A stretch of DNA of 60,000 nucleotides from Tubiluchus corallicola (lineage: Eukaryota; Priapulida; Priapulimorpha; Priapulimorphida; Tubiluchidae), in contig JAQGDQ010000082.1 of assembly GCA_030141605.1 (NCBI GenBank), positions 176,501 to 236,500 of the forward strand, written 5' to 3'. Position 1 is the first letter of the stretch. Each line of letters opens with the position of its first letter. Made by a program: the position numbers and the translations under genes. The notes below the pieces were generated by a model, which was not told the origin of the DNA, ran no database searches, and worked only from the letters and a program-made list of their open reading frames with translations. Below, in pieces: positions 25,220 to 53,277 of the stretch.

Positions 25220-26987
25220 GACGTGCCTGGAAGATAAACTACAATTCATCGGATGCAATTCGAGCGAGTACTACTTACGGCTGTACTATTATAACAATTT
25301 TATTTTAAAATATGTTTTTTCTCAAGAGAAAATTGAAATTTTGGGGCAAATAAATTAATCATTTAATAATTATTTACTAAGCGATTAATCGATATCCGAT
25401 GTTTTCTCCCATACCACTAACATTATCATCTTCACCATAACCATCACAATTGGCCCACACAATATTAATAATCATTTTAATTGCTGATAATGAATTTTTC
25501 TTCTTCCCCTGAATGTCATTAACAGACTTGCCAACCATTTGATGTAAAAATGAGTATGAAACGCAGAAAGCCTGGGAATCATCTCCCCACTGGCAAGGGT
25601 ATATACGACAATTTATGTCTCAGAAATTTTTGCCTTTTTGGGTATCAAGATCAAATTAACAAAAAGCTGAGGCAAACATATAAAAAACTTTTATATTTTT
25701 TTAGGTACCACTGCTCTCTTATACTGTTATTGCAGTTCACTGCACTTTATTATATAAATACATGTATGTTCTTTTGTACCCATGAAAAGCTCAATAGCGC
25801 CCAGGTTCTTAATTTTCATTTGCAAAAACCTTTAATATAATATAAATCGTGAGATGCAACAACGCTTCTGTATTATTGAGAGTAGTGCTACTAATTGTGT
25901 TGGTGCTGATGACAAAAGAAGCCAGATAGGTAGGTCTATATTAATATACTTGTAAATGTCTCTAATTTCAGGACTGTTGTTTTCGTTTCTTGATCAAGTC
26001 TGTTCTATTGAAGAACCCATTTGTCCAGATTGAAGAATGAAGGCAATCAAGCCATTGCTAATTCTTTCAGGCTTCAATTTTGTTCTCTGTTTGTGTAAAC
26101 CACATCCGTGTAATATGAATGGATGGAAGCTGAAGTCTTGAGTTCATCATATTGTTATTTATTATTCAGAAGTTTGTTATTCAACAATAATAACGCACAC
26201 CGAAACAATTTTGTTTATCCAGGTCATTTTACATTTTATCGTATACTATGATTTTATCCATATTTTAAATGCTTTTATGCACTACATTGCATGAGTAGTT
26301 TTAGTTGCTAGCACTTGACGCATTTGCCAGCTAACAGTGTAAATCTTTAGTGACCCATTTGTGTGATAACTTATCTGCAGTTCACATTGGTTAATTTTCA
26401 ACTTATTTGCCAAAAACACAAATAGAAAGAAGAGGGAGTGGAAAATGGGAGGAAAAGAGAATCAGAAAATGTTAGAAACTGAGTGAGTGAACGAAAACCA
26501 GGTATCAAGCGAGACACATGGCATCTTATTGCAACAACAATATTAGAATAAAGTGAAGTTACGAATGGTAAACGTACTGGGGCTGACACCTGCTAGTTCC
26601 TCTTAAAACATCTTCTTTAAAATGTTTTAGTTTTTGTAAAGCACCACACACACCAGAATTGCAATTATGATGAAATACTAATCACGCTCATGAAAGATAA
26701 TTCAAACAAGATAAAATTCTACAAAAAATGAAGTGATTTTAGCAACAACGGAATTTAATTGATCTTGGTTACAAAACAGTTTGGTCTGAAAACCGGAACG
26801 ACATAAACGTTGTCAAAACGTGCCAAAAAATGTTTGCTTTAAACTGAAAATGAAGGTTGTGAAATATATCACAATAAGTCTCAATAGTCAACTACCAATA
26901 AAATAAACACCAAAGCAGTCAAGTCAACAGCATTAAGCAATAAGCAACAAAATGTTTATAGTTTGTATTTTTGTAGTAGCAGTTTAG

Positions 26988-26993
26988 TTTAAT
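26988..26993 (-). terminator. Possible polyadenylation signal ATTAAA of COPA
   Basis: The plus strand reads tttaat, which is ATTAAA on the gene strand, about 146 bases past the COPA stop codon. It is the nearest good variant of the signal that I found. Confidence 0.35.
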
Positions 26994-27138
26994 ATACGTT
27001 ATTAAATCTACCCGGGCAAGCATACTATAACCAATTTTCAAAAAGTAAATCCATTTTTCAGGTATTACTGCAGACTGCAGCTGAGAAAATAATGCAAAAA
27101 TGTGTAGAACTAGAATTCCCGCAACACTGCCTTACAGC

Positions 27139-44316
<17,178 letters not shown>

Positions 44317-44460
44317 TTTAAATGAACCTAATTACAAAAATTACAAAATTTAGAATTTGTTCACACACCACGATATTCCGTAATAAAACGGTAACATACA
44401 ACGTGGCGTACAAACGGAAGTAATGTCACTCGCGCATCTTATATTGCCATCTAGCGAGAA
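44317..44460 (-). promoter_or_regulatory. COPA: COPA 5' region: untranslated exon acceptor and upstream element
   Basis: Twelve bases before the COPA start codon an acceptor-like sequence (TTTGTAATTAG) suggests that the leader is spliced from a separate untranslated exon. The plus-strand motif gccatctag at 44446-44454 (CTAGATGGC on the gene strand) lies 130 bases upstream of the ATG, next to AATATAAG, a TATA-like stretch. The motif core resembles those upstream of the two annexins. Confidence 0.4.
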
Positions 44461-45129
44461 CGAAATTAAAAAATTAAAGGTGAATATCTGGAAACCGCAC
44501 AACCGCAGGTATAGACTATAGTGCCATCCACACATCCACATAATAACGATACCAAGTTCATGGTAGGTGGCATGAGACGTGGTAATACTAATACAATGCA
44601 AAGCAGTTAAGTGATTTAGTTATGATTTTGTTGTCTGACTTAACGTCTGGCAACGATGACTGGTTGTAATCGGCTATAACGCGGAGGAATCTGCAGAATA
44701 GGTCAATGAGAGCGAATTGGGACTGCCATTGACGGTAGAGGTAGAATCCACTCATGGTGACGTTGACACAATTGACGTTGTTGTCTATCTTCGGGAGGAG
44801 GAAGAATAAAATGCACAATAAGCTACATTGGTATGATATCGACATCAATACAGGGTGTAGGTAGGTGGTGGGGCATACGATAACACCAATATAACGCAAG
44901 GTAGGTCCTCGAAATCGACCGAAAACTTCACACTGTTATGTGGATAGCCTCTATGAGCACAAAACAGTGTTACCCAATTCAAACTCATTTAAAGTAGCCA
45001 CTGGATGTGACCATTTTTTATTCAGCTAAGCCCTAAGGATCAGATGGAGACACCAACCAACATCGTATGTTATGATTGTATTTTTCTGTATAAGTCACCA
45101 CTAACCCACGTATTTAATGAGTATCTTAA
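44461..45129. other. Intergenic region upstream of COPA
   Basis: No coding sequence is recognised. Segments near 44540-44600 and 44830-44910 look like diverged direct copies (both contain gtaggtgg and then a run of the form ataacgcaag or acaatgcaaag). The resemblance is weak. Confidence 0.4.
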
Positions 45130-45830
45130 AAACTGAGCATCTATCGCATTGCTGAAAGAGAGTTTAATTCCTTTGTCTTCTCTGATAGATTTCTGTCTTT
45201 CAATGTAGATAACTGGGTAAATTGCTTCAGGGTTTTTTACCTACCGAGTTTAAATAAACGACTGTCACTAAAGGACATTAAACTGTCTATCAAAGATGTC
45301 TTCAACAAATCAGTGCTTGACTTACTTTCATCACAAAAAAGAACTGACAAGAAAGACTACACGAAACAGCTTTATTGCACAAGATAAAGGCACTAACATT
45401 GCAGAAGTGTACTAATCATCTAAGAAGGTTTGGTAAAAATTTTAAGAAGGCATCTTGCTTCTATATATTTTTAGTTCCAGAAGCAGACAATAGTGATATA
45501 GTGGCGCTTGCTAGGTGCCAAAATATCCGCAAACGTCGGTGAGCACCTTTTGGAAAACTTCTGCTTTTGGACTTTAATTCAAGAACCATGCAATAATTCA
45601 TTTTTTCTAGCTCAATACGTGTGTGCGGCAATGCCTTTTTGTCTAATTGTCAACAACTGTTTCAGGCCTATTAAATAAAGTGTAAAAAGTGTCATCCAGC
45701 ATCAGATCGATATTATCCTTTCGAAAGCGGTGATTCGCTTTTTGAACAACATTGCGATAGGGCTTATAGTGTTCAGTCTTTAAAGCATAAAATCGATCAA
45801 AGCCACCTACTTATAAGAGACTGTGCATGA
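45130..45830 (+). pseudogene. Broken coding relic, unidentified
   Basis: Three successive plus-strand open stretches in shifted frames carry protein-like sequence without a usable start. Segment 45130-45384 contains AEREFNSFVFSDRFLSFNVD and VFNKSVLDLLSSQKRTDKKD and ends at TAA. Segment 45387-45539 (frame shifted by two) contains VPEADNSDIVALARCQNIRK. Segment 45612-45827 has an internal stop, then KCKKCHPASDRYYPFESGDS and EQHCDRAYSVQSLKHKIDQS, with a C-x2-C and a later H-C pair that suggest a zinc knuckle. I do not recognise the family. It may be a dead transposon-encoded gene or a decayed host gene. It lies next to a large fold-back element. Confidence 0.45.
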
Positions 45831-46049
45831 CAAAATTATGGATGACAACTTGCCCGTCAAAGTCATCCGAAATCTACATAGGATGCAAAGGTAGTTCTTC
45901 AGATATAAAAATATGGCTTTCTATGCAGCAATAACTTTAAGATATAAATAAAATTATTGTCATTACCAAATTAATAAGAAGAAATCCTTCATACTTCTTT
46001 GATTAGATTTGACTCATAGGTCTATGTCAAATTAATCCAGTCAAAATAA

Positions 46050-46865
46050 GGTTTGACTCGGACAAAAATAGTGTATGGCTCAATTTCTGCACATGCACCC
46101 AGAAAGTCGGCCAGAACAATATATTAAAAATACCCATAAATCCACCTTGGGGAAAAAGTTAAGGGGCCAGCTGATATAAACATGCATATGGTCTATCAGA
46201 AAAAATAGTGCTTCAATGCCACTCAAGGTCAAGGTCACTCAAAATGGCCGCCAACATACCATTAAAGTAAAAATATATCAACTAGATGCATAGGTGCATT
46301 TGAGTTGGCGTAAATGTATTACTAGCTGATAAAAAAGAGCAAATGCTTGATTACTTATAGTTATGGTTTTCCCTAACACATAGCATCCACAAGTACATCT
46401 ATATAAGTCATCATCTATGTCGTTAATCTCAGATACAACACCAATCACTTCCTTCTTGTTTTGGCAAGTCTGCCGGCAACAATTGTTATAAGCTGCCACG
46501 TGCATTTTGTAGCAGCTGGTAATATACTTAAGCCATCTTAAATGCCAGCTAGTTGAGTTATTTTCACTTTAATGCTGCATTGACGGCCATTTTGAATGAC
46601 CTTGCCCCGAATGACCTTGACACACTATTTTTCCGATAGGCCTCATGCATGTTTATATTAACTAGTGATACATTTATGCCATCTTAATAATCTCTGAGTT
46701 ATTTTGACTTTAATGATGCGTTGGTGCAGCATGTTGGCCATTTTAAATTTAAAGCTCCATAATTTTTCCTCAGGGTGAATTTATTTGGATTCTTAAAATG
46801 TTGTTCTACACGATTTGCTGGGTGTCTGAGCAAAATTCAGCCATACACTCTTTTTTTCGAGTCAT
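46050..46865. mobile_element. Fold-back element with long imperfect inverted repeats
   Basis: The left arm (about 46050-46285) is the reverse complement of the right arm (about 46548-46865). Matching blocks, read on the plus strand of the right arm, are ctagttga, cactttaatg, ggccattttga(a/g)tgacctt, cactatttttc, gatag, catgcatgtttatat, gtgaattta, tgttct, tgggtg and gccatacactc. The right arm is longer because it holds an internal partial duplication near 46700-46745. No transposase frame is seen between the arms. It is best described as a fold-back or MITE-like element. Confidence 0.75.
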
Positions 46866-48290
46866 TCATTTTTAGGCTAATTTAACTGGACTAAATTCAG
46901 TAAATATAATTGGCTATATATTTGTGCAAGTGAGTGAAATAAATAAACTAAGCTAAACTAACTAGACAGTTAAGCAAAAGAAATTCTGTTTTTATTAAAT
47001 GTATTGCGTGACTTTCTCTATGATTTACATATTAGAGTGCAAACACTCAATCATTCACACAGTAGCTGCATGTGGTGATAAGGTATTAACTCTGCTTCAC
47101 AATCGTTCAATAGTGTCCTGTCACCAGAAGTAGTGGTGACACCTCAGTGACATAACAGTGCTCAATTTCAGCTGTGTTTGTTATTACTGTTAAAAGTCAA
47201 TTTATTTTGCTGAATGCTGGACTGAATGCTGGAATGACTACGTTTGGCAAGTAAAGTCCACAGAAACCGCAAAGGTCTTCAAACTGGTCTAAACGCCTGA
47301 ATTTGTTTGCTGATGATTAAAAGGAACAATAACACCAGTTTTATGTTTCAAATTCTTTAACTTTTTCTTTTTTTTGTTTCATGGTCAGACACTGATTTAC
47401 AAAACTGAATGTTTGTTCTTAGCAATAGTGACACAGACTAAGTTGTGGCTGCAGGGTAAATGTCTTATTGGCGTCTTCGTAATCTTAGGCTTTGTTGTCC
47501 TAGTAACAAAGTTTTTCTGTAAGCTGTACGATATGTAAACATGACATTTCGAAAACTTTAAAACTTACTCTTTTCTGTACGTTAACTAAGACCAGAAAAC
47601 TAATTAATGACGGTTGGACTCCGTGACATCACTAGACAACAGAAAAAATGTAATCTGTATATTAAAAAGAGCAACAATTACATAATATTAATCAGAAAAT
47701 TCACAATTATGACTGTGTTATTAATGCAGTGATTTAAAAAATATCCGGGGATTCAATAAATTGTTGCATGCATAATTATTAGAACTATTTATATTAGTTA
47801 AATTGTTGCTGAATTATAATCAGAAGCATACCTCTGATTATAACAACCGTATGTTTCATAACTTGCATTGTTTAACTTACACAGATTTATAAGTTATCAC
47901 ATTTAAAAAGAGGCCACCATAATTTTGCTTGTCGCGGCTTCTCGTTGATTTGTTTTCTTTTTTCACATGCCAGCTGTTTAGTTCGTTTATTCATTCGTTC
48001 ATAGTCTTCTTTGTTCACTCGTTTGTTTGTCCATCCCCCAATTCGATTGTTCGTCTTATCTCTTTTATTTGTTAATCTTGTATTTCATGTCATTATTGTA
48101 AATAAAACTTCGTATTTAGTGCCTAAGAGAACGCATGTAATTGTAAATAAATTACTTTGAATAAATTAAGCTCGTATTCCACAGTTTTTGACCTTCTTCC
48201 GATGTCTCTTCTCTGTCTCAGTTTGTCTGTTTGCTCTCTTTTCTCTCTTTGCGCGCACTTACGAACTCACGAACGCGTGTGTGCGTGCGT
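46866..48290. other. Non-coding, AT-rich stretch
   Basis: I see no exon, RNA gene or repeat that I can support here. Confidence 0.5.
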
Positions 48291-48296
48291 GCGTGC

Positions 48297-48327
<31 letters not shown>

Positions 48328-48480
48328 TGTATGTATGTATGTATGTATGTATGTATGTATGTATGTATGTATGTATGTATGTATGTATGTATGTATGTAT
48401 GTATGTATGTATGTATGTATGTATATATGTTTGTTTGTTTGTTTGTTTGTTTGTTTGTTTGCATGTATATGTATGTATAT
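48291..48480. repeat. Compound microsatellite (GTAT)n(GTTT)n
   Basis: About 31 uninterrupted GTAT units (48299-48424) are followed by about eight GTTT units (48429-48460) and a short return to GTAT. A short GTGC run precedes them. The Met-Tyr-Val-Cys frames read through this are artefacts. Confidence 0.97.
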
Positions 48481-49780
48481 ATGCTTACCACCTGCCTGCC
48501 TGTCTAACAGTCTATCTGCCTGTTTCTCTCTACTTTGCCGAGACTGCTATAATGCATTTAATGTCATCGGAAATGATAGCAGAAATTGGCGAGCCTGCTG
48601 TCTCGTGCATCTGAACTTTTGAGGGCCAATTATCAAACGTCGCTCTAATTAGGGCTCTCACACTCACTTTGATTAGCATCTCTCCTGCTAAGCAATACAA
48701 ATGTTGTTGTGAGAATCCTGGATAATTGCTCCTGAATCCTGATTAGTGGAAAGAGTTGCAGCTTGTTATCATTCTAATTTCCTGCGGCCTAGAAATAATG
48801 GAAGTCATGAATAAAGCTGTGGAGATGTGCAGTTGCTGCTGCCGTGTTTAAGGACTGAAATAGATGTATGGAGAAAATTGTTGCTGATTCTCCACGACAA
48901 CAACAATAATTATTAATAAATAAAACAGCAGCTTTGGCAATAATAGCGAAATGCAGTTATGGAGGTATTTTTTTATTTTTATTACAATGCCACCAACAAA
49001 TGATAAACAGGGGCATAATGGGATATAGTGATGTCGTCTCGGTCGCTGAATGTGCTCTTAGACCCTTGTTTTTCTTTTATTATATCTAAAGTTGTGTTGA
49101 TACAAATAATAAGTAGCTATCATCACCATCGTCATCGCCACTGCCTCTACGATCAATTAAGTTCATCTTTGTACCATCGAAACGGATTGCCTAATAGTGT
49201 CATTGATTACAGTGAAGCTGGGAGCGTGACAGCAGCATTGGTGGATTCAACGGTGGCTGTGATGTAAACAGTAGTGGTGGTGATACTGCTGGTAATGGTG
49301 ATGTTGATGACTACTGTAGCAGTTACTGTTGTCAGGCAGAGATGGATGGTAATGGTCGCCCTCTCGACCCACAAACACCCTCACCCAGACCCAGATGGCC
49401 TATCAGCCACGAAACGACTGTCACCTTAAGAAAGCTGCTCCATATTGGTATAGTCTTAACGGAGAGCATCTACAATATTAGTTTCTAAAACACCGCAAAA
49501 TCATTCAAATTTGCAAGCTAGCTCTAGTAAAGGATTTAGCCTTAGAATACTTCATTTTTACATAGCCACTTCACAGTTGGTCATTTTTAATGTTATCTTT
49601 AGTCATTTATAATTCTTTGCTGCTTTCTACAAAAAATAACTCGAATATATAGCGCAGTCAAGAAATTAAAAGCAAAGTGTTGTTCTAAAGAGAGTTCTAT
49701 ACATTTTGGTTCAGAGTTCGCTTTAAAAATAATAAGCTTAAAGCGCTTATTATCTGTGTGATATGTAACCTGTTACTCTG
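48481..49780. other. Intergenic stretch
   Basis: It contains no recognised gene. The 79-codon frame at 49028-49267 has a His/Arg run from a degenerate ATC/GTC repeat and no splice context. Confidence 0.45.
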
Positions 49781-49790
49781 CGTGGCTTCA

Positions 49791-49997
49791 GACCTACAAC
49801 AGTTGGACCATAAAAAAGTGCCCACAGACGTATTTCAAGCTCTGGTGCTTCGCAGCTTCAGTGATGTTGCTCTCGCTGATTTGCCATCGTTGGCACTCTC
49901 ACCGTTACTGGTTGTTGCTGTTGCTGCCACCACCAACGCCGCTGCAAGTGGTCACGAAAAACACGACAAGCTTTCTCGCCTTTATGAAAGTAATTGA
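49791..49997 (+). CDS. Possible terminal exon of an unidentified gene
   Basis: A GC-richer stretch follows a fair acceptor (CTGCGTGGCTTCAG) and stays open to a TGA at 49995. The peptide includes HKKVPTDVFQALVLRSFSDV and GHEKHDKLSRLYESN. An AATAAA follows about 35 bases after the stop. There is no start codon in the frame, and I found no partner exon upstream. The family is unknown. Confidence 0.25.
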   Translation, partial: DLQQLDHKKVPTDVFQALVLRSFSDVALADLPSLALSPLLVVAVAATTNAAASGHEKHDKLSRLYESN

Positions 49998-50772
49998 AAA
50001 GTACCGGGCCGTTGCTGATACGACAAGAAAATAAAATCAATATTTGTATTTCTCATCATGGCCTTCAATCCATTTAGATGTAAAGAAAAGTTAAAGGCAG
50101 TGAGAGAAGAAAACATCCATTTACTCCATTTCAATGCATTTCAGTGATTAAATTGTAGAAAGCTTGCACCTATTAAGCATCTAATCTTGGTGAAAGAGCG
50201 TAATAATGGAAATAACCTATAACCCGCAACATTTGACATTAATCAGACGTGTGTTACATTGCATTTAAGATCGATTTTAGGTGAAAATCTGCAAGAAACC
50301 CGTATATAGTCAACAGTCAATGCTTTTACTAAAGCTCAAAAGACCGATGCTCAAGAAAGCAAGATTTCGAGGCTTGCTAAGAGAAATAACGAAAAACTTT
50401 AATAGCTTCAAGTTTCGTATCCATCTTTTAGCGATTTTCCTTCTCATAATTATAAAACTATAATAGAAGCTGATCTATCAGTAGGTAGATTTCAGTATTA
50501 CAACAATAATTATGCAGTCTATTTTAATTTTTTGCTACTTTTAACAGGCTTACCTTGGACGTTGCTAAATGTATAAGAGATGCCTATAAATACAGTTTCT
50601 CCTTCGGGTCTTTTACCTGTGGCATTTCTTATCCGAAAATTGTTTCCTGAAAACTACAACCTTACTATATTCAAAAGGAACATCAACAAATACGTCCTCT
50701 CAAATTAGCTAAACCAATTCTATTTCTTCCGATTCCTTTCTGAACATACCTTCACTATTTTCACTGCAGCCC

Positions 50773-50900
50773 TTACCTTGAGCCTTTGACTGATTTGCAT
50801 AAAAAACTGTTTATCTGCATACTGCAAGTTACGTGGACGTTTAGGGTAAGGCCGCAAGAATGTGGAATAATTCACGATGATGATATGTCTTTTTATTTGC
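50773..50900 (-). CDS. Possible internal exon, unidentified
   Basis: A minus-strand open stretch reads STFLRPYPKRPRNLQYADK and then QFFMQISQRLK, followed by a good donor (AAG|GTAAGG). A second possible donor (GTATGT) follows in the same frame. The run of basic pairs would suit a peptide precursor, but there is no clear acceptor and no family match. Confidence 0.15.
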
Positions 50901-51380
50901 CTCTTTTTGAAGGCAAAAAAATTGTACAAACACACAATTTTACATTTATATGGTGTAATCATACTATAATATTCTTTATTGCAATTAATGTGTGAAAGTT
51001 ATTTATGAAGTTGAAATTGAACACTTGTAGAAAACAACTAAACACTAGATTGCATGTTTGCACAAAAACTGAAACACTTTTATTGCACTAAATACACAGT
51101 AAAATACAAGTAAAATGAAGATCACAACTGCTGCACAGCACCGAGTGTGTGACAGAGAGACAGTGTGTCCCATGAATTGCACGACTCCACTGCCTGAGAC
51201 AGAGAGAGATTAGCAGTGAAATCTAGCCAGTTTATATAGGTAGAGAACTATGCAAAAACTTGGCTTCACATATCCCATTACAGTAAAATAGGGGAGATAC
51301 AGTGAGTTTGAATATTCACTGGACCGAACAATTGTACTAAGGGTGAGTTGAACTAGTAAAATGTTAAAGTGACAAATCAA

Positions 51381-51394
51381 TAGATGGCAGCACC
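51381..51394 (+). promoter_or_regulatory. Further copy of the TAGATGGCAGC motif
   Basis: tagatggcagcacc matches the core of the elements at 6459 and 25201 (reverse complement). No start codon is known just downstream, so it may belong to an unmapped promoter or be an insulator-type site, or be chance. Confidence 0.25.
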
Positions 51395-52539
51395 TAAAAT
51401 ATACAGTTACAACTTTCACATAATGTACACAAACTATACTGTACAAAATGCATATACATAAAATGTTTGTGTACAAACAGCCGGAGGGCTGATGAAAGCA
51501 AATGTGCAATACTACTGCACTGATGTACTACATTGCATGCTTCAAATTCTGCAATTAGCTTTTTATAAAGGTGCGTGTAACATCGCTTACAGTGTATAAG
51601 TAAAGAGTATTAAAGTGAGTGCTAAACCAATGTTATTAATGAAGCAAGTTTCCTGTCCAGTAACACAAAAGTACAGTTAAATTAATGTACTAAAAATAAA
51701 AAAACCTAACTGCAGTTATTAAGTCTTCGAGAATATATAACCAGTTATCAAAAACTACACACATTTAAGTCCTCTATTTAGCTCAAATTTAGCAACAAGA
51801 TCTTGATGTAAAAGGATCCTTTGAAAAGTATGTTAGCGCTGACGCTGAATTTACATTTTTGGAGCAACATTCGAAGTTTATAATTGTCATTTCCCTGTAG
51901 ACTTACAAGTACATTTCGTCTGTTTACGGTATACTCCAGGACATCGGTGTATCAGATGCCCTGATTTCTGGGCTTCCGTACCGCATTCACACTTAATCTG
52001 ATTAGTAAAGACGTAATTTGACTTTATCTGAAGTTTGTCTCATTAACTTCCACATGCAAAATGCATATCTGGTAAAAGACCTACTTACTGCAAACTGTTG
52101 AAACTAGTGTTATGACTCTACACCTGAGGATCTGTGCGTCAACGTCAGCCCGCGCTAAGCTTCAATGAGCATTATATGAATCAATGCAGATTTGTCTGAG
52201 GTTCATTGTGCGTGGTAGTCAGTGGTGGACGCTGCTAGCACTCAGATGAAGCCAAGTCGTGCCGCGGGCTGCATGAATGCTTGTGTAAACAATTGCGATA
52301 ACTTGTATACGGCGTATTACTATGGTTGATTAAAGGAATGTCGTTGAGCATTGTGATTTGACAATAAGGAAAATACGAAGCAATGGGCGAGGAGGGAACA
52401 TCTCAAATGGAAAAAGGGACTTGAATTAGAAAAGAAAATGATGAGCGTAGAGTAAAACGGTAAGAAAAATTGAAAGTTGTTATTGTTGTGTGTTTTAAAT
52501 GCGAAAGTGTCTTGAGAAAATTATTACGGCGAGGGTGTG

Positions 52540-52850
52540 GAATGAAAGAAAAAATAGAAAAAAGAAAGAAAGGGAAAGAAAGGAAAAAGAGAGGAGAAAA
52601 TGAAATAAAAGATTAATAACGAAATAAAGAAAAAGAAAAATGAACAAAGAAAGAAAAGAAACAGATAAAAAGAGGAAAGAAATGAGAGAAAAAGGAATAA
52701 GAAAAAAGAGTCAAAAAGGAAGAATGAAAAGGAAAAAATAACAGGAGAAACAGCAAAAGGGGAAGGAGAGGGTAAGCACAAGAGGGGAGAATGCAGGGAA
52801 AGAAAGCCAGTGAGGGAGAGAAAGAGCGAGAGAGAGAGAAATAAAGATCA
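52540..52850. repeat. Polypurine tract (GAAA/GGAA-rich)
   Basis: About 300 bases are almost pure purine on the plus strand, ending in a short (GA)n run near 52830. The Phe/Ser/Leu frame on the other strand is an artefact of composition. Confidence 0.9.
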
Positions 52851-53085
52851 GCTAAACGAGGCAGAGATACTCATGAAACGTCATAAAAGATGCTCAAGCG
52901 TGTGTTCATCTTGAAATTTTTAATTTTTTATACTATAAAAAAAGCGTTACACTGTTTTCTTATCGGTTTACTCGACTTCTGACAGAAACCGTTATCAGCA
53001 AGAGTGTGCAACACTGGAAGCTTAATCAAATCAATCGCAAGTGTGAACAAGTAATTGAGAAACTATAAATTTTCTGCTTTTCAGG

Positions 53086-53277
53086 AGCTCGTCTGGATGT
53101 TTGTGGAAACTCTTTGTGCGGAAACAAACACTTTGACAGAAGTGAAACACAGAAAATTTCAGTGAAAGTTACCGCGGCGAGGACTGCAAGACATGAATAA
53201 GTAACAAAAAACGAAAATGGAAAACACTAAAGACGAATAAAGCGAAGTTATTAGTGTTAGTTTTGGAAAGAGTAACT
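53086..53277 (+). promoter_or_regulatory. Probable 5' untranslated exon of the secreted cysteine-rich protein
   Basis: A good acceptor (TTTTCTGCTTTTCAG) ends at 53085 and is followed without interruption by the coding start at 53278. This suggests that the leader has at least one intron further upstream. No TATA box is obvious. Confidence 0.35.

Larger units (their letters stand above)
25073..27138. other. Intergenic region between COPA and the annexin gene
   Basis: It holds the annexin 5' region on one side and the COPA 3' untranslated region on the other. The 96-codon plus-strand frame at 25550-25840 has no recognisable domain or splice context and looks random. I see nothing else. Confidence 0.6.

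Noticed and set aside
48157-48622. Three plus-strand frames and one minus-strand frame made of Met-Tyr-Val-Cys or Ile-His-Thr-Tyr repeats
   Set aside because: They only translate the (GTAT)n(GTTT)n microsatellite.
52524-52781. Phe/Leu/Ser-rich minus-strand frame resembling a membrane protein
   Set aside because: It is a composition artefact of the polypurine tract; the same holds for 59355-59741.
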